This document shows, piece after piece, positions 21,988 through 30,900 of a DNA stretch of 49,100 nucleotides. The notes under the pieces were generated by a model. The model was not told the origin of the DNA and ran no database searches. It worked only from the letters and a program-made list of their open reading frames with translations. Numbering within the stretch: the stretch's first letter is position 1; every line of letters starts with the position of its first letter. The DNA comes from Bacteroidota bacterium (GTDB taxonomy: Bacteria; Bacteroidota; Bacteroidia; Flavobacteriales; Flavobacteriaceae), in NCBI GenBank assembly GCA_023434025.1, contig JAEYTL010000011.1:1-49100 (forward strand), written 5' to 3'. A program made the position numbers and the translations under genes.

Positions 21988-22605
21988 TTAATTCACCGGA
22001 ACGATGCTGTACACAATTCCAAGATTATACTTTGCTTTATTAAAACGCATATAGCCTGCTCGGGTTGGAATATTGTTTGTTCTTTTCGCTTGCTCCAAGG
22101 TAATGGGGGGCACTTTGGCATCTTTTAAAAATACAATTACATCTTGTTTGCCAACAATTTCATCATTCACGGGTTTATACACTTTTAGCTCATAAACTAT
22201 TTTGAAGTAAGCATTGTCTTCCAGGTCTTTCATCGTTTTATAGCCATATTTGCCAGGTTCAAACTGAAAGCGAACTTTGGTGTTCATCAACGATTTGACG
22301 TTTCCGTTGCTCACTTTCATTCCGCCGTTCCTAGGTACTTCAAAAACACGTCCGTAGTTACCAATGTAACTGAATCCGGTAGGTTGAATCTGATCTTCAT
22401 TTCCGGTGACTTTATTTTTTACAAACAAGCGACACCATCCTATTCCGTGTACACTTTCGGTGCCAACATTTATATTTTGATTGACCGTGTGTGCCGCAAA
22501 CCAATCAAATTTAAAATCGTATTTCACTAACTGTGGTAACGATTGGGCAACAGAAGTTGCCATAGAAAATACTACGACTAGTATCGATAATTTAATTGTT
22601 TTCAT
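21988..22605 (-). CDS. Exported protein of unknown function, fifth gene of the OmpA operon
   Basis: The product has 205 residues with a signal peptide (MKTIKLSILVVVFSMATSVAQ). The mature part includes YDFKFDWFAAHTVNQNINVG and VPRNGGMKVSNGNVKSLMNT. No catalytic motif or family is evident. The spacing to the preceding gene is 3 bases. Its regulation should follow the ECF-type promoter upstream of the operon. Confidence 0.7.
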   Translation of the reverse strand: MKTIKLSILVVVFSMATSVAQSLPQLVKYDFKFDWFAAHTVNQNINVGTESVHGIGWCRLFVKNKVTGNEDQIQPTGFSYIGNYGRVFEVPRNGGMKVSNGNVKSLMNTKVRFQFEPGKYGYKTMKDLEDNAYFKIVYELKVYKPVNDEIVGKQDVIVFLKDAKVPPITLEQAKRTNNIPTRAGYMRFNKAKYNLGIVYSIVPVN

Positions 22606-22608
22606 TTT

Positions 22609-23355
22609 TTAATTTAATTTTTCATTAATAATTTTTTGGGCTAAAGCAATGGCTTTTTTATCGTTATACGAAGCATCCTCCGAGAGGTTGACTAAAAGTG
22701 AAAAAGACAACCCCTTGTAAAAAACTTTTAGTTCACGTGTTGGAACTCCGGCAAATTTTTGATTCACAAAAACCGCATAATCGCCTACGTTTGTCACCTC
22801 TTCTACACTAAAGTTTTTCATGGCATTTTCCGCTATTGATTTAGCCATGTCGGTCTGTTCTTGGGTAGCTTTACCTTCTGAATTCATTTCGGCCGTTTTT
22901 TCATTGATGCCTTGATTGGAAGCTTCAATTTCGGCTTCGGTTAAATTGTGGTACTTCTTTTTGAATCCATCTAAGGTGATATTTTCCACCCAACTTAAGG
23001 TAACCTCATCATTTACAGGAACATCCATTTTTCTGCCCATCATTTCAATTTGTTGGCTTCGGTTTGTTTTGTCCCAAGAGTAGGAAATAGAGATTTTGTT
23101 ATACTTTTTTTCGATGTCAGAATCCGGACTTTTTTTGGCTTCCGAGGCAGGATAACCACTTGTTTCGGCTGCCATTTCAAGGGTTAACAATTCGTCTAAT
23201 TTCCCTTCAAAATCTTCTGCTAATTTTACATTTTCCACCATCACCTGATTGAGTTCAGATTTCATGGATGAATTATCTTCTTTCTTGTTGCTTTCGCAGG
23301 TAAAAGCGAATAGAAAAAGACTCGTGCATGTTACTAAGGTTATTTTCATATTCAT
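22609..23355 (-). CDS. Lipoprotein of unknown function, fourth gene of the OmpA operon
   Basis: The product has 248 residues. The N-terminus MNMKITLVTCTSLFLFAFTCESNKK ends in a lipobox with the modified Cys near residue 20, followed by polar residues as expected for a lipoprotein. The body is helical and acidic (SMKSELNQVMVENVKLAEDF, TAEMNSEGKATQEQTDMAKS), suggesting a coiled-coil or helical hairpin domain, and then a beta-rich C-terminus. No family is recognised. Its start overlaps the stop of the preceding gene by one base, so the two are translationally coupled. Confidence 0.72.
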   Translation of the reverse strand: MNMKITLVTCTSLFLFAFTCESNKKEDNSSMKSELNQVMVENVKLAEDFEGKLDELLTLEMAAETSGYPASEAKKSPDSDIEKKYNKISISYSWDKTNRSQQIEMMGRKMDVPVNDEVTLSWVENITLDGFKKKYHNLTEAEIEASNQGINEKTAEMNSEGKATQEQTDMAKSIAENAMKNFSVEEVTNVGDYAVFVNQKFAGVPTRELKVFYKGLSFSLLVNLSEDASYNDKKAIALAQKIINEKLN

Positions 23356-23993
23356 TATTTTAAAATTTTATTTTTATCAATTCCTAAACTTTGCGTTATT
23401 GGTTTTAAGAGTTTTCCTTTGATGAGAATGGATTTCCAACTTTCAGCATTATCTACTTCTGATGCTTCTCCTCCTTTTGCGTTAATTTCGAACAGCATTT
23501 CGTTTGCTGTAAGTTTTGAAATCGTAAAAGTTCCTTCGTAAGGAATTGCACCACTAGAAATTGAATTGTTTTCAACATTCATAAACAACACGGTTCCAAC
23601 GGGATTTTGTCCATCAAATGCATTACTTTTAGAAAATTTTGCAGTAATCGGCAAACTAAACCCTTCTTTTAAATGCGTAACAGACGCAATGAACGATTTG
23701 CCGTTTTCGCCGGACAATTGAAATGAAATGCCAATACCATTATGGTCTTTTTGAAATAAAGCAATCGCTGTTAATTTTTCATTGCTTTTCATGTAAAACT
23801 CGTCTTCCACTTTAAAACTAACATAACCTTCATTTTCCATATAACTTTCTGCATCCGGAAAATCTGTTGTTTGACCTGTTTGATTTTCTATTACTTTTTG
23901 CAGTGAATTTGTTATTGCATCTTGTGTATTTTCTTTTGCTTTGTTGCAAGAGAAAAATAATAGTATGGATAGAATAAATAGTGTTCTTTTCAT
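23355..23993 (-). CDS. Lipoprotein of unknown function, third gene of the OmpA operon
   Basis: The product has 212 residues with a clear lipobox (MKRTLFILSILLFFSCNKAK, Cys at 16). A helical stretch (QDAITNSLQKVIENQTGQTT) is followed by a beta-rich domain (VSFKVEDEFYMKSNEKLTAI, then GIGISFQLSGENGKSFIASV). It may be a small envelope sensor or structural component, but nothing in it identifies a function. It lies 9 bases after the preceding gene and overlaps the next by one base. Confidence 0.72.
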   Translation of the reverse strand: MKRTLFILSILLFFSCNKAKENTQDAITNSLQKVIENQTGQTTDFPDAESYMENEGYVSFKVEDEFYMKSNEKLTAIALFQKDHNGIGISFQLSGENGKSFIASVTHLKEGFSLPITAKFSKSNAFDGQNPVGTVLFMNVENNSISSGAIPYEGTFTISKLTANEMLFEINAKGGEASEVDNAESWKSILIKGKLLKPITQSLGIDKNKILK

Positions 23994-24002
23994 TTTTAAA
24001 AT

Positions 24003-25274
24003 TTAATTTTTATATACTCTTAAATAGATAAATGAATTTCTTGTGGTTGATATTGACTTGCTGTTTTCATAACTTTTCCCAACTGTCAGTAACTTTTGAT
24101 TATTTGAATAATCGGTTATGTTTTCAAAATTCACCACTTCTTTATGGTACTTAAAATCATAATTAGGCCCAATTATTTTTGCTTTTATATGATGCCATAC
24201 TTCCACTTCAATATCCACATCAGGATTATTAAGATCACTTTGATTTATAGTAAATTCACGAAAATAATCTGGTGTTAATGGCAAATCGTGTCTGTAATCA
24301 TGTATGTTTTTTACCAAAAAAGGATTGTTTTCTGTTTTGTTGAAAAAATTCTGTGCCTTGTTACCAAAGCTTTTTATTTCTTCTCGTCCATTTGAAGTAA
24401 CCCTGAACAAACGCATCCCGACAAATCCGTATAATTCAGGACTTCTTAAATTGGGTATGTCGCCAGCAAAAATTGTTTCCAATACAAATTTTAACTTTAC
24501 GGTCTTATTTTGATTGCCATTAGTGGTTTGTGAGCTTGAACTTGTTGACGAAGTACTATTTACTGCAACTACCACCTCTTTATTTGTTTTTACGTGTTTT
24601 GTTCCGTTCCACACACCATCAGTCATTGCGGTTGTCCAACCCCATTTTCCTTTAAAACTATTGCCTTCAAAATTGAATTCAAAATGGCCGGTTTTTTTGG
24701 TATTGTTATTATAGAATGTTCCTTTTAATTTTTTGTTTTGTGGAGCATAGGTTGCGGTAACCGTTCCAATTCCTTTGTATGTTCCGGTTACTTTATTGCC
24801 AATTTGTTGTAAGATGAGATTGCCATCAGTAGTGTTCCATTTACCGCTCCAAACGTTTGTTACATTTTTAATCGCATCTTTTCCGGCTGTTTTGCTTGTC
24901 GCTTTCCAACTATGATCCGGATTGGTTGAGTATTTATTATCTGTTGCGTATCCCCAATTTCCATTAAAAGAGGTAATTCCGCTATCAAAAAAATGTTGCT
25001 TTCCGCTGGGTGAAAAAAATATAAATTTTCCTTCGGCAGCTCCGTTATGAAAAGAACCTGAAATTTCTTTACCCACATTAATAGTCGAACCTGTGATCGT
25101 TCCGTTATCTTTATAATCACCATAGACCATTCCGCCATTTGGATATTCATAGCCTACTTCAAAAGTGAGATTTATTTTACCATAATTCGTATTATAAACA
25201 CCATCTGAAAGTGATTGTGCAAAGGCTTGTAAACCTATTACAAGTAAAAGCAGTGTGCTGATTATTCTCATCAT
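24003..25274 (-). CDS. Exported beta-rich protein, second gene of the OmpA operon
   Basis: The product has 423 residues with a signal peptide (MMRIISTLLLLVIGLQAFA). Residues about 20-210 are glycine- and aromatic-rich repeated strands (GYEYPNGGMVYGDYKDNG, ISGSFHNGAAEGKFIF, GNSFKGKWGWTTAMTDGVWN), like the MORN-like or lipocalin-like sheets that bind small ligands or lipids. A Ser/Thr/Asn linker near 245-260 leads to a second domain (LKFVLETIFAGDIPNLRSPE). No catalytic motif is evident. The start codon overlaps the stop of the OmpA gene (TAATG). Confidence 0.72.
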   Translation of the reverse strand: MMRIISTLLLLVIGLQAFAQSLSDGVYNTNYGKINLTFEVGYEYPNGGMVYGDYKDNGTITGSTINVGKEISGSFHNGAAEGKFIFFSPSGKQHFFDSGITSFNGNWGYATDNKYSTNPDHSWKATSKTAGKDAIKNVTNVWSGKWNTTDGNLILQQIGNKVTGTYKGIGTVTATYAPQNKKLKGTFYNNNTKKTGHFEFNFEGNSFKGKWGWTTAMTDGVWNGTKHVKTNKEVVVAVNSTSSTSSSSQTTNGNQNKTVKLKFVLETIFAGDIPNLRSPELYGFVGMRLFRVTSNGREEIKSFGNKAQNFFNKTENNPFLVKNIHDYRHDLPLTPDYFREFTINQSDLNNPDVDIEVEVWHHIKAKIIGPNYDFKYHKEVVNFENITDYSNNQKLLTVGKSYENSKSISTTRNSFIYLRVYKN

Positions 25275-26584
25275 TATAATTTTATAAATTCTACTCTTCT
25301 GTTTTGTGCTTTTTCTGCCGAAGTGGCATTTTTGTTAAGTGGCTGACTTTCGCCTTTGCCATCTGTTTCCAACCGTGAACTTTCAATACCATAAAAACTA
25401 GATAAAGCGGTTTTTACAGCCGCAGCTCTTTTTTGCGAAAGGGTTAAATTGGCAGCATCAGCACCATCGCTATCGGTATGACCAATGATTTTAACGCGAA
25501 CGCTTGGGTTTTCTTGAAGCGTAGTGGCAATTTCTTTTAAAACAGTTCCGCTTTCGGGTTTGATGTTGTCGCTATTTACATCGAAAAGAATTCCATTGGT
25601 TACAAAGCGACCTTCTGTAATGAGTTTGTTTCGCGTATCAGCACCAGCCACTGCAAAGCGAATGTTGGTTAAATATATTTCGCAATCATAAAAGAAACTT
25701 CTAAAAAAAGCAAAATCATAACTTGTTGCCTCTGAGAAAAACCGTGGAATATCGAGCAGTTTATCTTCATTTGCATATACTCTCAAACGACTCTTTTGAC
25801 GCCATACTGATATTTTTACCATATTATCATTCGTACTAACGTTCCATTGAGGCATTTTTACATTATTGCTAATCTCTGAACCTTTTATAGGATTTATAAA
25901 AATTGATGCTTCACCAGCTCCCGGATGCAAATAGACAATTGATGTGCCTTGTGAAAAGAACATTTCTTTCATTAAATCTTCTTTTTGAGTTGTAAAGTTT
26001 AGCCCAAAACCCGAATAGTTATTGGAAGGATCGGCATTGATTCCCACTTCAAATTCCAAAGTAAAATTTTCAGGAAGATTTTTAATGTTATCCGGAATAA
26101 AGGCTCCGTTTTTAGTCATCGAAAGCCATTTGCCTGATTGCCCATTCACATTTACTATTTCTCCACTGGCATTTGTATTGAATTCTGCCGGGAAATCACC
26201 AATACTTAATCGATTAAAATTGTCGAAATACAGTTCTTTTTCCCCTGCCACGAAATCAAATTTTGAATTGGATTTTACTACTTTTTTAGAAGATGAAGGT
26301 TGCGATTGTGAATCCTGATTTTCATCAGATGATTGTTCACTGTTTTCTTGTTGTTCCGCTTCCTCTTTCTTTTTCTTTTTATCTTTTTTCTTAAACAAAC
26401 CGGTGATTCCTTCCTCCACTTTATTTAAAGCTTTGTCAACGGTTTCATCACTTTTTTGTTCACCTCTGCCATACGTTTTATCTTTTGCGTTTTTAATTAC
26501 GCGTTCTCCTACTGTTGTTTCTTGTGCGAAAGAAAATTGGTTAAAAACCATAAAGACTAACACGGTTAAAAGTTTTTTCATCAA
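25274..26584 (-). CDS. OmpA-family outer-membrane protein with a Lys/Glu-rich linker
   Basis: The product has 436 residues: signal peptide (MMKKLLTVLVFMVFNQFSFA), then a highly charged linker of about residues 55-105 (KKKDKKKKKEEAEQQENSEQ). Next comes a jelly-roll-like domain, about 110-320 (ELYFDNFNRLSIGDFPAEFN, LEFEVGINADPSNNYSGFGL). The OmpA peptidoglycan-binding domain is at 325-436 (ILFDVNSDNIKPESGTVLKE, VRVKIIGHTDSDGADAAN, LSQKRAAAVKTAL, NRRVEF). It should link the envelope to the cell wall. It is the first gene of the seven-gene operon, divergent from the ECF sigma gene; an ECF-type motif lies 36 bases before its start. Confidence 0.9.
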   Translation of the reverse strand: MMKKLLTVLVFMVFNQFSFAQETTVGERVIKNAKDKTYGRGEQKSDETVDKALNKVEEGITGLFKKKDKKKKKEEAEQQENSEQSSDENQDSQSQPSSSKKVVKSNSKFDFVAGEKELYFDNFNRLSIGDFPAEFNTNASGEIVNVNGQSGKWLSMTKNGAFIPDNIKNLPENFTLEFEVGINADPSNNYSGFGLNFTTQKEDLMKEMFFSQGTSIVYLHPGAGEASIFINPIKGSEISNNVKMPQWNVSTNDNMVKISVWRQKSRLRVYANEDKLLDIPRFFSEATSYDFAFFRSFFYDCEIYLTNIRFAVAGADTRNKLITEGRFVTNGILFDVNSDNIKPESGTVLKEIATTLQENPSVRVKIIGHTDSDGADAANLTLSQKRAAAVKTALSSFYGIESSRLETDGKGESQPLNKNATSAEKAQNRRVEFIKL

Positions 26585-26620
26585 TATAAAATTTTAATTA
26601 AACATTCACTTGTTTTCCAT

Positions 26621-26648
26621 TTAGTGTGAAGAATTAAAAAAGGTAAAC
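26621..26648 (-). promoter_or_regulatory. Candidate ECF-sigma promoter of the OmpA operon
   Basis: Read on the minus strand: GTTTAC (26648-26643), 14 bases, CACACTAA (26628-26621), 36 bases before the ATG. The motif and spacing are the same as at the CHAT and LRR genes. Confidence 0.7.
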
Positions 26649-26672
26649 ATGTGAGCAGAAAAAAAAATTACA

Positions 26673-26680
26673 TAGCTTTG
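26673..26680 (+). promoter_or_regulatory. Possible housekeeping -7 box for the ECF sigma gene
   Basis: TAGCTTTG fits TAnnTTTG and lies 26 bases before the ATG at 26707. Its last base is the first base of the GTTTAC element, so the housekeeping and ECF-type promoters would overlap and could be exclusive of one another. No clear -33 element is seen. Confidence 0.4.
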
Positions 26681-26707
26681 TTTACTTTCAAAAAAAAGTT
26701 GCACTAA
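26680..26707 (+). promoter_or_regulatory. Candidate autoregulatory ECF-sigma promoter
   Basis: GTTTAC (26680-26685), 14 bases, TGCACTAA (26700-26707). The last base of the motif is the A of the annotated ATG, so a transcript from this promoter would begin inside the currently called gene. It is the fourth occurrence of the motif in this locus. Confidence 0.6.
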
Positions 26708-27243
26708 TGATAAATGCCCCTACTTTGATTGAGCAGTTGAAATCCGGCGACGAAAAAACCATTCGAAAAATTTACGAAGACAATAAAAATGGTTTTTTAC
26801 TCTTTGCTAGTCGTTATCCTTTGGACAAAGAGGAATTGATTGATATTTATCAGGATGCCATGATTGCACTTATTGAAAATGCTAAAAAAGGTAAGATAGA
26901 TGAGCTAAAAAGTAGCTTGACTACCTATTTATTTGGCATTGGAAAGTTTATGGTTTTTCAACGATTGAAGAAAAATAAAAAAACGATTACGAGTGATGAA
27001 ATAGAAAATTTTGAATTTGAATATGACGACTATTCGGAAGATGAAATCAATCTTCAACTCGTTTCTCTACGTGATAGTTTGAAAAAACTAGGAGAACAGT
27101 GCCTAAAAGTATTGACGCTTTTTTATTATGAAGAAAAAAAATTAGATGAAATTCAATCACTTTTAGGCTATACAAACAAAGATGTTTTAAAAAGTCAAAA
27201 ATCACGTTGTTTGAAGCAACTGAAAGACTTAACTAAAAAATAA
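26707..27243 (+). CDS. ECF-type RNA polymerase sigma factor
   Basis: The product has 178 residues. Region 2 is visible as PTLIEQLKSGDEKTIRKIYE followed by LDKEELIDIYQDAMIALIENA and TYLFGIGKFMVFQRLKK; region 4 as LRDSLKKLGEQCLKVLTLFY and the helix-turn-helix LDEIQSLLGYTNKDVLKSQK. The spacing and size are those of Bacteroidota ECF sigma factors. It lies 6 bases before a membrane anti-sigma-like gene. It should direct RNA polymerase to the GTTTAC-N14-NNCACTAA motif found at four sites in this locus. If the autoregulatory promoter is real, a downstream start (for example the TTG at 26725) would be used for that transcript. Confidence 0.93.
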   Translation: MINAPTLIEQLKSGDEKTIRKIYEDNKNGFLLFASRYPLDKEELIDIYQDAMIALIENAKKGKIDELKSSLTTYLFGIGKFMVFQRLKKNKKTITSDEIENFEFEYDDYSEDEINLQLVSLRDSLKKLGEQCLKVLTLFYYEEKKLDEIQSLLGYTNKDVLKSQKSRCLKQLKDLTKK

Positions 27244-27249
27244 AATAGC

Positions 27250-27963
27250 ATGGAAAATGATACGTTAATTACAAAGTATTTTGAGCAACAACTTTCTGAA
27301 GAAGAAAAACTGTTGTTTGAGTCTTTATTGCAAAATGATGCTGAATTTGCAAAAGAAGTAGCCTATCAAAAAAATGTAAAAAAAGCAATCACTTTAAACG
27401 AAAGAGAAGCCCTTAAACAAACCTTACAATCGTTTGAATCAAATAAAAAACAACCAAAAAAAACCTACCAATTTTGGGCCATTGCTGCTGTGTTTTTATT
27501 GTTTTTTGGTGGATTGGCATGGTTTCAATTTATACAGGATTCTCCCGAAAAACTGTATCAAGAATATTATCAATCCTATCCAAATGTGGTAGCTCCAGTC
27601 GTTCGGGGTGAAGGCGAACGCAATCTAAAATCGGATGCTTTTTATGAATATGACAGTGGAAATTATGAAAAATCGCTTGAACTTTTTTCAAAAATTTATT
27701 CCGAAGAAGCTGTTGATTACGCTCTTTTTTATCAAGCCATGTCGTTAATGGAATTAAAGCGGTATGAGGAAGCCATTATCTTATTTGACCAATTTAAACT
27801 ATCGGACAATAATTCTTTTTCACCTTTTGTCAAATGGTACAAAGCCCTATCTTATCTCAAATTAAATCAGAAAGAAAAGGCTGTTCCGCTTTTAAATGAA
27901 TTGGCTGAAAAGGAAAATCCGCAACAGCAAATGGCCAAAAACTTATTGGGCGAATTAGAATAA
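27250..27963 (+). CDS. Membrane-anchored TPR anti-sigma-like protein
   Basis: The product has 237 residues. The N-terminal 70 residues form a cytoplasmic helical domain typical of Bacteroidota anti-sigma factors (LITKYFEQQLSEEEKLLFES, then NDAEFAKEVAYQKNVKKAI). A single membrane helix, about 75-96 (FWAIAAVFLLFFGGLAWFQF), is followed by periplasmic TPR-like repeats (YEYDSGNYEKSLELFSKI, YQAMSLMELKRYEEAIILFD, WYKALSYLKLNQKEKAVPLL). The layout suits a receptor that holds the sigma factor at the membrane and senses a periplasmic partner through the TPRs. It is co-transcribed with the sigma gene and meets the CHAT gene tail to tail with a 9-base overlap. Confidence 0.85.
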   Translation: MENDTLITKYFEQQLSEEEKLLFESLLQNDAEFAKEVAYQKNVKKAITLNEREALKQTLQSFESNKKQPKKTYQFWAIAAVFLLFFGGLAWFQFIQDSPEKLYQEYYQSYPNVVAPVVRGEGERNLKSDAFYEYDSGNYEKSLELFSKIYSEEAVDYALFYQAMSLMELKRYEEAIILFDQFKLSDNNSFSPFVKWYKALSYLKLNQKEKAVPLLNELAEKENPQQQMAKNLLGELE

Positions 27964-30900
27964 TTTTTTTCTGAAAAGAAAAATCAGCAAACCAACTGTT
28001 AAGCCTATTCCAACATACAACCACCAATTTGTGCTTTCCTGAATTGGCGAAATATCACCATTTACTACAAATCCTGCCCAATAAAACGGATGGTTTTTCA
28101 TTGGATTATTTTGAATAAAATCACGTTTGGCATTGGCCAACGCTTCGTCTTTCGGTTGCCCTTCTTTTAGGTTTTCATAGAAAGCAATCATAATTTCAGA
28201 GGTCTCTTTGTCAGGAACCTGCCAAAGGCTGTAAACGGATGATTTTACGCCTGAATACGTTAATGCTCGTGATAAACTCATCATGCCTTCGCCACTTTCC
28301 TCGGCACCGATTCCCGTATTACAAGCACTTAAAACTACTAATTTAGATGGGAAATTCAATTGATACAATTCATCAAAAAGCACTTTTTGATTACCCGAAA
28401 AAACCAAGGAAGATTTTGCATACTCCTTATCCAAAAGTGAATGCATGGCTAAATGATGAAAAGAAAAGTCAGTTGTAGCTTGTAAAAAATTCTTTCGGCT
28501 GGCCTCTTCATTCAAATAGAGTTTTCCATCAAACAAATCGCTTATTTTTTGGGCTTCTTTCTTCGCTTCGGCTAAATCGAATAAATCTGCTCTTCGCAAA
28601 CCTCTCATTTGATTTTGAGTAGGTATTTTGGCGTAATTGGGAGCAAATGACACAAAACGGTTTAAGTTGTTTACTGCTTTTTGTTTCGTCTGTAGAATAT
28701 CCCATAATTTAACTGAATACGCATAACTGGTATGGTAATTTTGAACCAATAATTGTCCTTTTTTGTTGGTAAGGCTTTCAAAAGAAACGCCGTTTAAAAA
28801 GTCTTCAGGTACAAAAACAATTGCTTGAGCTGAGTGATTCTCTAAAACTGGTGAAACAATTTTTTCATAAAGTAATTTTGCTGTTTTAGCATAATTCCCA
28901 TCAATGGAATTGATTTGTTTTACTTGTTGATTCACTATTTTTTTAATCGATTCTGCCTCACCTAAATGCAGCAATTCTATCGAAGAATTTTGAATGGCAA
29001 AGGCATAAACATTTTTATCCGTCACCACATATTTAATCATCAACTGATTGTTGGTTAATTTTTTCTGAATGTCCTCAATTGAAAAGTTTCCGGATTTAAA
29101 GGTTTCATACGATTGGTCTTTTTCGTTGATTGAAGCCTTAACTTTAGTGATTTTTTTATCTAAATCAGCTAGTTTCTTTTCTAATCCTTTCTTGTCGCTA
29201 CTCCCTTTTAACTGTTGTTCGACGGCATTTTTTTCAAAAACCAATTCGTTTAGATTTCTAATTAACGATGGCGGAACTTTAAGGTTCTGACTGTTTTTTA
29301 ATTCAAAAATATTCCACAAATGTTGTGAGGAATTATTTTCGATTCGGTTTAAAATTTTTTTGATTTTTGATTTATCGTTGGGGTCAATCAACAATTGTGT
29401 TGTTAGAAGACCGGAAGCAATCTCCTGATTAAAAAGTTTTAATGAATTGTTATACTTTCCTTTTTGATAAAATTCAGCAAACATATCGGAGGCTATAAAG
29501 TATAAATTATTAGCCACTATAAGATCTTCTTTGCTTTGACTTGTTTGATAAACAGCAAAATAAAGGTCTGCCGAATTAATAACATTTCTAATAAACACAC
29601 TACTATTCAATTTTTTAAGATCACGATAGTCTATTGATTTTAAATCTTTTAACTTTTTAGGCCTAGAAAGTAAGCCTTCAAATGACTTTAAAAGAATATG
29701 TTTAGACTCATTTGGTTTTTGGAGAGAATTAAGTATTGTAGCTTCTAAAACTTGTATGCTGAAACGCGAACCATTGAAAAACTTTTCATCAATTTTTTTT
29801 GACTCTTCAATTGTTTTTAATGCTTCATTGTATTTTTTATATTTAAAATAGGCATTTGCCAATTGGAGACTCGCCACTAATTCATCGTGTTTTGATTCAC
29901 TAAAACCGGCAATTTCAAGCGTTTTTTGATTAAATTTGATGTGCTCATTACTTTTAACAACATCATTTTCAGGAACAGAAGCATATAGTTTTTCAAAACC
30001 ATATCTTCCTAAAAGCAAGGTGTTATCCATTTTCTTTCTTTCTTCAGGATACCTGTCAAAAACTTGGGAAATGGAGTCTAAGTTTTTCTTAGCTAGCTCC
30101 ATTTTGTTGTCCAAAACATTGCATCGCAAATTAGCAAGGTATTTAAGGGCTTCAAAATGCCAGTTGTAATTTTTAAAACTTCCGACATCTTTTGTTGCAA
30201 AACTTTTATGATTATACCATGTATCAAAGTTTGTATTCAATTGATTTAGAATTTCTCTGGCTTTTTTTTCGTCTCCATAGTCCAAATTCTCCCAGATCAC
30301 ATTATTCATCGAGTTAACCAGATATGCTTTGTCGGAAGAATTTGATTTAATTTGATATTCCAGTCCTTTTGAATAATGATAGATGGATTGATTATGAATG
30401 TGCAAATCGGAATAAGAAATTCCTAAAAGATTGTGCGTATAAGCTAACTGTTCAAAATCATTGGGCGTTAAAGCATTTATCTTTTTAAGAGCTTTCTCTA
30501 ATGAAATTATTGATTGTTCATAATTCCTAAGTCTTCGATAAATATCACCTTGATCAACTAAAAAGGAAACGGTGTTATAATCGTTTGGCAAGTTCTTTAG
30601 CGTATAGTCATAACCCTTTTTGTTGATTTTTAAGGCTTCTTCCCAGTCCCAATAACAGTAACTCAATTCCAAGTAAGTATTACTCAGCCATTTTTTTATT
30701 GATTTAGTAGGCTTACATTTTAGAAAAAAAGATATGGCTTGATTAAAAATAGAAATGGCTTGATTATAGTTTCCTTTTTGATGTGCCTCAACATACCCGG
30801 TTGCATATAAAAATCGTCCTGCATAATAATTGTAATTTGTATTATTTTCGGTCTTTTTGAGTTTATTCCAAACTGCAACAGATTCATCAAACTTTTTAAG

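Noticed and set aside
21484..21991. Frames of 153 and 73 residues on the + strand
   Set aside because: They are antisense to two well-supported operon genes with signal peptides; no promoter supports them.
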